Below are positions 62,356 through 64,000 of a stretch of 64,000 nucleotides of DNA, one piece after another (the first letter of the stretch is position 1; every line of letters starts with the position of its first letter). The notes below the pieces were generated by a model. The model saw only the letters and a list, made by a program, of their open reading frames with translations, was not told the origin of the DNA and ran no database searches. Position numbers and translations under genes: made by a program. The stretch covers positions 2,066,035-2,130,034 of the forward strand of contig AGIF02000001.1 in NCBI GenBank assembly GCA_000227505.4, read 5' to 3'. This DNA is from a gamma proteobacterium HIMB55 (lineage in GTDB: Bacteria > Pseudomonadota > Gammaproteobacteria > Pseudomonadales > Halieaceae).

Positions 62356-64000
62356 GTGGCAAACAAATTCTCAACACCGCGCGCCAATCTAATTCGGCAA
62401 GCCTCTCCAATGATGTGGGCTTTTCTGCTTGTTGTTCTGTGCCAGTCAGCGGCCTTTGCTTCAGATCGGGTTTTGACTGTCGTTAATACTGGGGGTATCG
62501 GCCCAACATGGGATGGTGGTATTGGTGCATTCGATCAAGAAATCGATTTTGACAGCTGCATCAATGATTCAGGAGCGGGTTGCCCGAATATCAGCTGGGC
62601 GTGGGTGGGAGATGGCGAAAATCGATTCCTTCGCTTCGAGTATCCGGGGAGCGGTCAGCTAGCCGGTGTGTACTTTAAATCGTCGATCCCACAGGACTTT
62701 CGGGTCTTTCAAGGTGGCACCCTAGAAATTGAGGCGCGAGCCTCAGTGCCCAATACAGCGCTGACCATAAAGGTCGACTGCGAATGGCCCTGTTCCACCG
62801 GTGAAATCCGGCTAGCCGAAACACTTAGCGATGAATGGACAACGATCAGTATCGATGTCGATGACCTCGTAGCAAGCGAGTTGGATCTGCAAAATGTTGA
62901 TACTGGCTTGGTCTTTTGGCCGAGCGACCTAGGCCTCGTAACCGTCGATATCAAAAGCATCGTATGGCGCATGACCGCGATGTCGGCGGGCTTGCAACGT
63001 GGAACCGGTGGCCCCCTTTTACTGTTAAACAACCTGCGGGGACAGGAAAACATCTCGCCTTCTGCCTACCCTGATATGCGGCTCCTGTGGGCGGATGAGT
63101 TTGATGGCGACGACGTCAATCTACGAGATTGGAACTTTGATATCGGTGATAACGGTTGGGGTAATGAGGAGTGGCAGTACTACCAGCCACAGAACGCGAC
63201 GTTACAAGAAGGTCACTTGGTTATCACTGCACGAGAGCAGCGCGTTGGCGGATCAACCTATACCTCCACCCGCATCAAAACCGAGGGCGAAGTTGAATTT
63301 ACCTACGGGCGAGTCGACATCCGCGCCGCCCTACCCGAGGGGCAAGGCATTTGGCCCGCGCTCTGGGCCCTAGGTGCAAACTTCCGGCAAGTGGGTTGGC
63401 CCAGAACCGGCGAGCTCGACATCATGGAAATGATTGGCGGTAGAGGACGAGAAAACACCGTCCACGGAACCATGCATTGGAATCGCGGCGGCCTCAATGC
63501 GCCTTACTCTCATACCTATCAGGGTGGCTCCTACCATTTAGATTCTGGTAAGTTCTCCTACGGCTTTCATGTGTTCAGCATGATTCGATCACCTGAGGGC
63601 GTAACTTGGTTGGTGGACGATATTCCGTTCTACAGCTACCAGTTCACGGACGCGCCTGATTTTGATGCCTTCCAAAAACCGTTCTTTCTCATCTTTAACA
63701 TTGCTGTCGGTGGTCGCTGGCCAGGTTACCCCGATGAGAGCACCAACTTCCCTCAGCGGCTTGTTGTCGATTACGTAAGAGTGTTTGGCGCAAACGCCGA
63801 CGACGAGGACTCGGACGGCGACGGCGTTGCGGATCCGATCGACGACCTGCCGCTTGACCCTAATGACAGCATCGATACTGACAATGACGGTCAGGGAAAC
63901 ACCGAGGATGACGACGATGATAATGATGGTTATCTCGATGACGTCGATGACTATCCACTGGACGCTACGAAGTGGTCGGTCAACCAGCCAAACGAGGGAA
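62356..64000 (+). CDS. GH16 laminarinase-like secreted glycosidase with TSP3 repeats (partial, runs off window)
   Basis: Its frame is open from GTG 62356 to the window end (at least 548 residues). A signal peptide ends near CQSAAFA. Residues about 40-230 form a beta-rich carbohydrate-binding-like domain. Residues about 244-480 are the GH16 catalytic domain, with WGNEEWQYYQPQNATL, QGIWPALWALG and the catalytic motif ELDIMEMIGG at residue 353. The last part holds aspartate-rich thrombospondin type 3 repeats (DSDGDGVADPIDDLP, DTDNDGQGNTEDD) that bind calcium. It probably cleaves beta-1,3-glucans such as laminarin outside the cell. AGGA lies 10 nt before GTG. Confidence 0.9.
   Translation, partial: MANKFSTPRANLIRQASPMMWAFLLVVLCQSAAFASDRVLTVVNTGGIGPTWDGGIGAFDQEIDFDSCINDSGAGCPNISWAWVGDGENRFLRFEYPGSGQLAGVYFKSSIPQDFRVFQGGTLEIEARASVPNTALTIKVDCEWPCSTGEIRLAETLSDEWTTISIDVDDLVASELDLQNVDTGLVFWPSDLGLVTVDIKSIVWRMTAMSAGLQRGTGGPLLLLNNLRGQENISPSAYPDMRLLWADEFDGDDVNLRDWNFDIGDNGWGNEEWQYYQPQNATLQEGHLVITAREQRVGGSTYTSTRIKTEGEVEFTYGRVDIRAALPEGQGIWPALWALGANFRQVGWPRTGELDIMEMIGGRGRENTVHGTMHWNRGGLNAPYSHTYQGGSYHLDSGKFSYGFHVFSMIRSPEGVTWLVDDIPFYSYQFTDAPDFDAFQKPFFLIFNIAVGGRWPGYPDESTNFPQRLVVDYVRVFGANADDEDSDGDGVADPIDDLPLDPNDSIDTDNDGQGNTEDDDDDNDGYLDDVDDYPLDATKWSVNQPNEG

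Overview
The window looks like a chromosome segment of a heterotrophic marine gammaproteobacterium, perhaps of the OM60/NOR5-Halieaceae type. This is inferred from gene content: a TonB-dependent receptor, sulfatases, a laminarinase-like GH16 enzyme with calcium-binding repeats, several Fe(II)/2-oxoglutarate oxygenases and a ferric-iron ABC system. No rRNA or other marker gene is present to settle the taxonomy, and I did not run any search.

Layout. 1-13.6 kb is ordinary core and metabolic DNA: the end of a PyrK-like electron-transfer subunit, a DUF1295 membrane enzyme, a nitronate monooxygenase, a DsbA-fold isomerase, a fused PabB-PabC folate gene, a cupin, a periplasmic amidohydrolase, a crotonase, a patatin, an M48 protease and a 5'-damaged CvfB-like gene. 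13.7-20.0 kb is one plus-strand operon of three exported sulfatases, a RidA protein and a phytanoyl-CoA-dioxygenase-like enzyme. It ends just before a tRNA-Val(GAC) gene with its own sigma70-type promoter.

20.1-32.9 kb is the accessory region. The 47-nt 3' part of the tRNA-Val gene, from the anticodon stem to CCA, recurs at 29262-29308 and 32829-32875, so two elements appear to have accumulated in tandem at one tRNA. Element 1 (about 9.1 kb) starts with a tyrosine recombinase. It carries a terminase-small-subunit-like gene with two decayed duplicate pieces, several small membrane or unknown genes, a T5orf172/GIY-YIG-like gene, a divergent pair of related unknown proteins, and at its far end a TerB-BRCT gene next to a nuclease-like gene whose start is broken. 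Element 2 (about 3.5 kb) has no mobility gene and encodes five small exported or lipid-anchored proteins. Both distal tRNA remnants are followed by GC-rich terminators, whereas the intact tRNA is not.

33-64 kb returns to metabolic DNA. First comes a minus-strand cluster of a DsbA-fold isomerase, a TauD-like dioxygenase, a GMC oxidoreductase and an aldehyde dehydrogenase. Next are a 3-hydroxyisobutyrate-dehydrogenase-like gene, a ferric iron ABC transporter (ATPase and lipoprotein divergent from the permease), a TRIC channel, a septation-protein-A-like membrane protein and an IPNS-like oxygenase. They are followed by two GST-family genes, a TonB receptor, another IPNS-like oxygenase divergent from an aminotransferase, and a thiolase. 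The segment ends with a DUF5690 transporter gene split by an in-frame amber codon, an exported nuclease/phosphatase, an M20 peptidase, malonyl-CoA decarboxylase and the start of a large GH16 laminarinase-like gene that runs off the window.

The best candidates for something new are the tandem tRNA-Val elements (including a compensatory T-stem change between copies) and the TerB-BRCT plus nuclease-like pair they carry.
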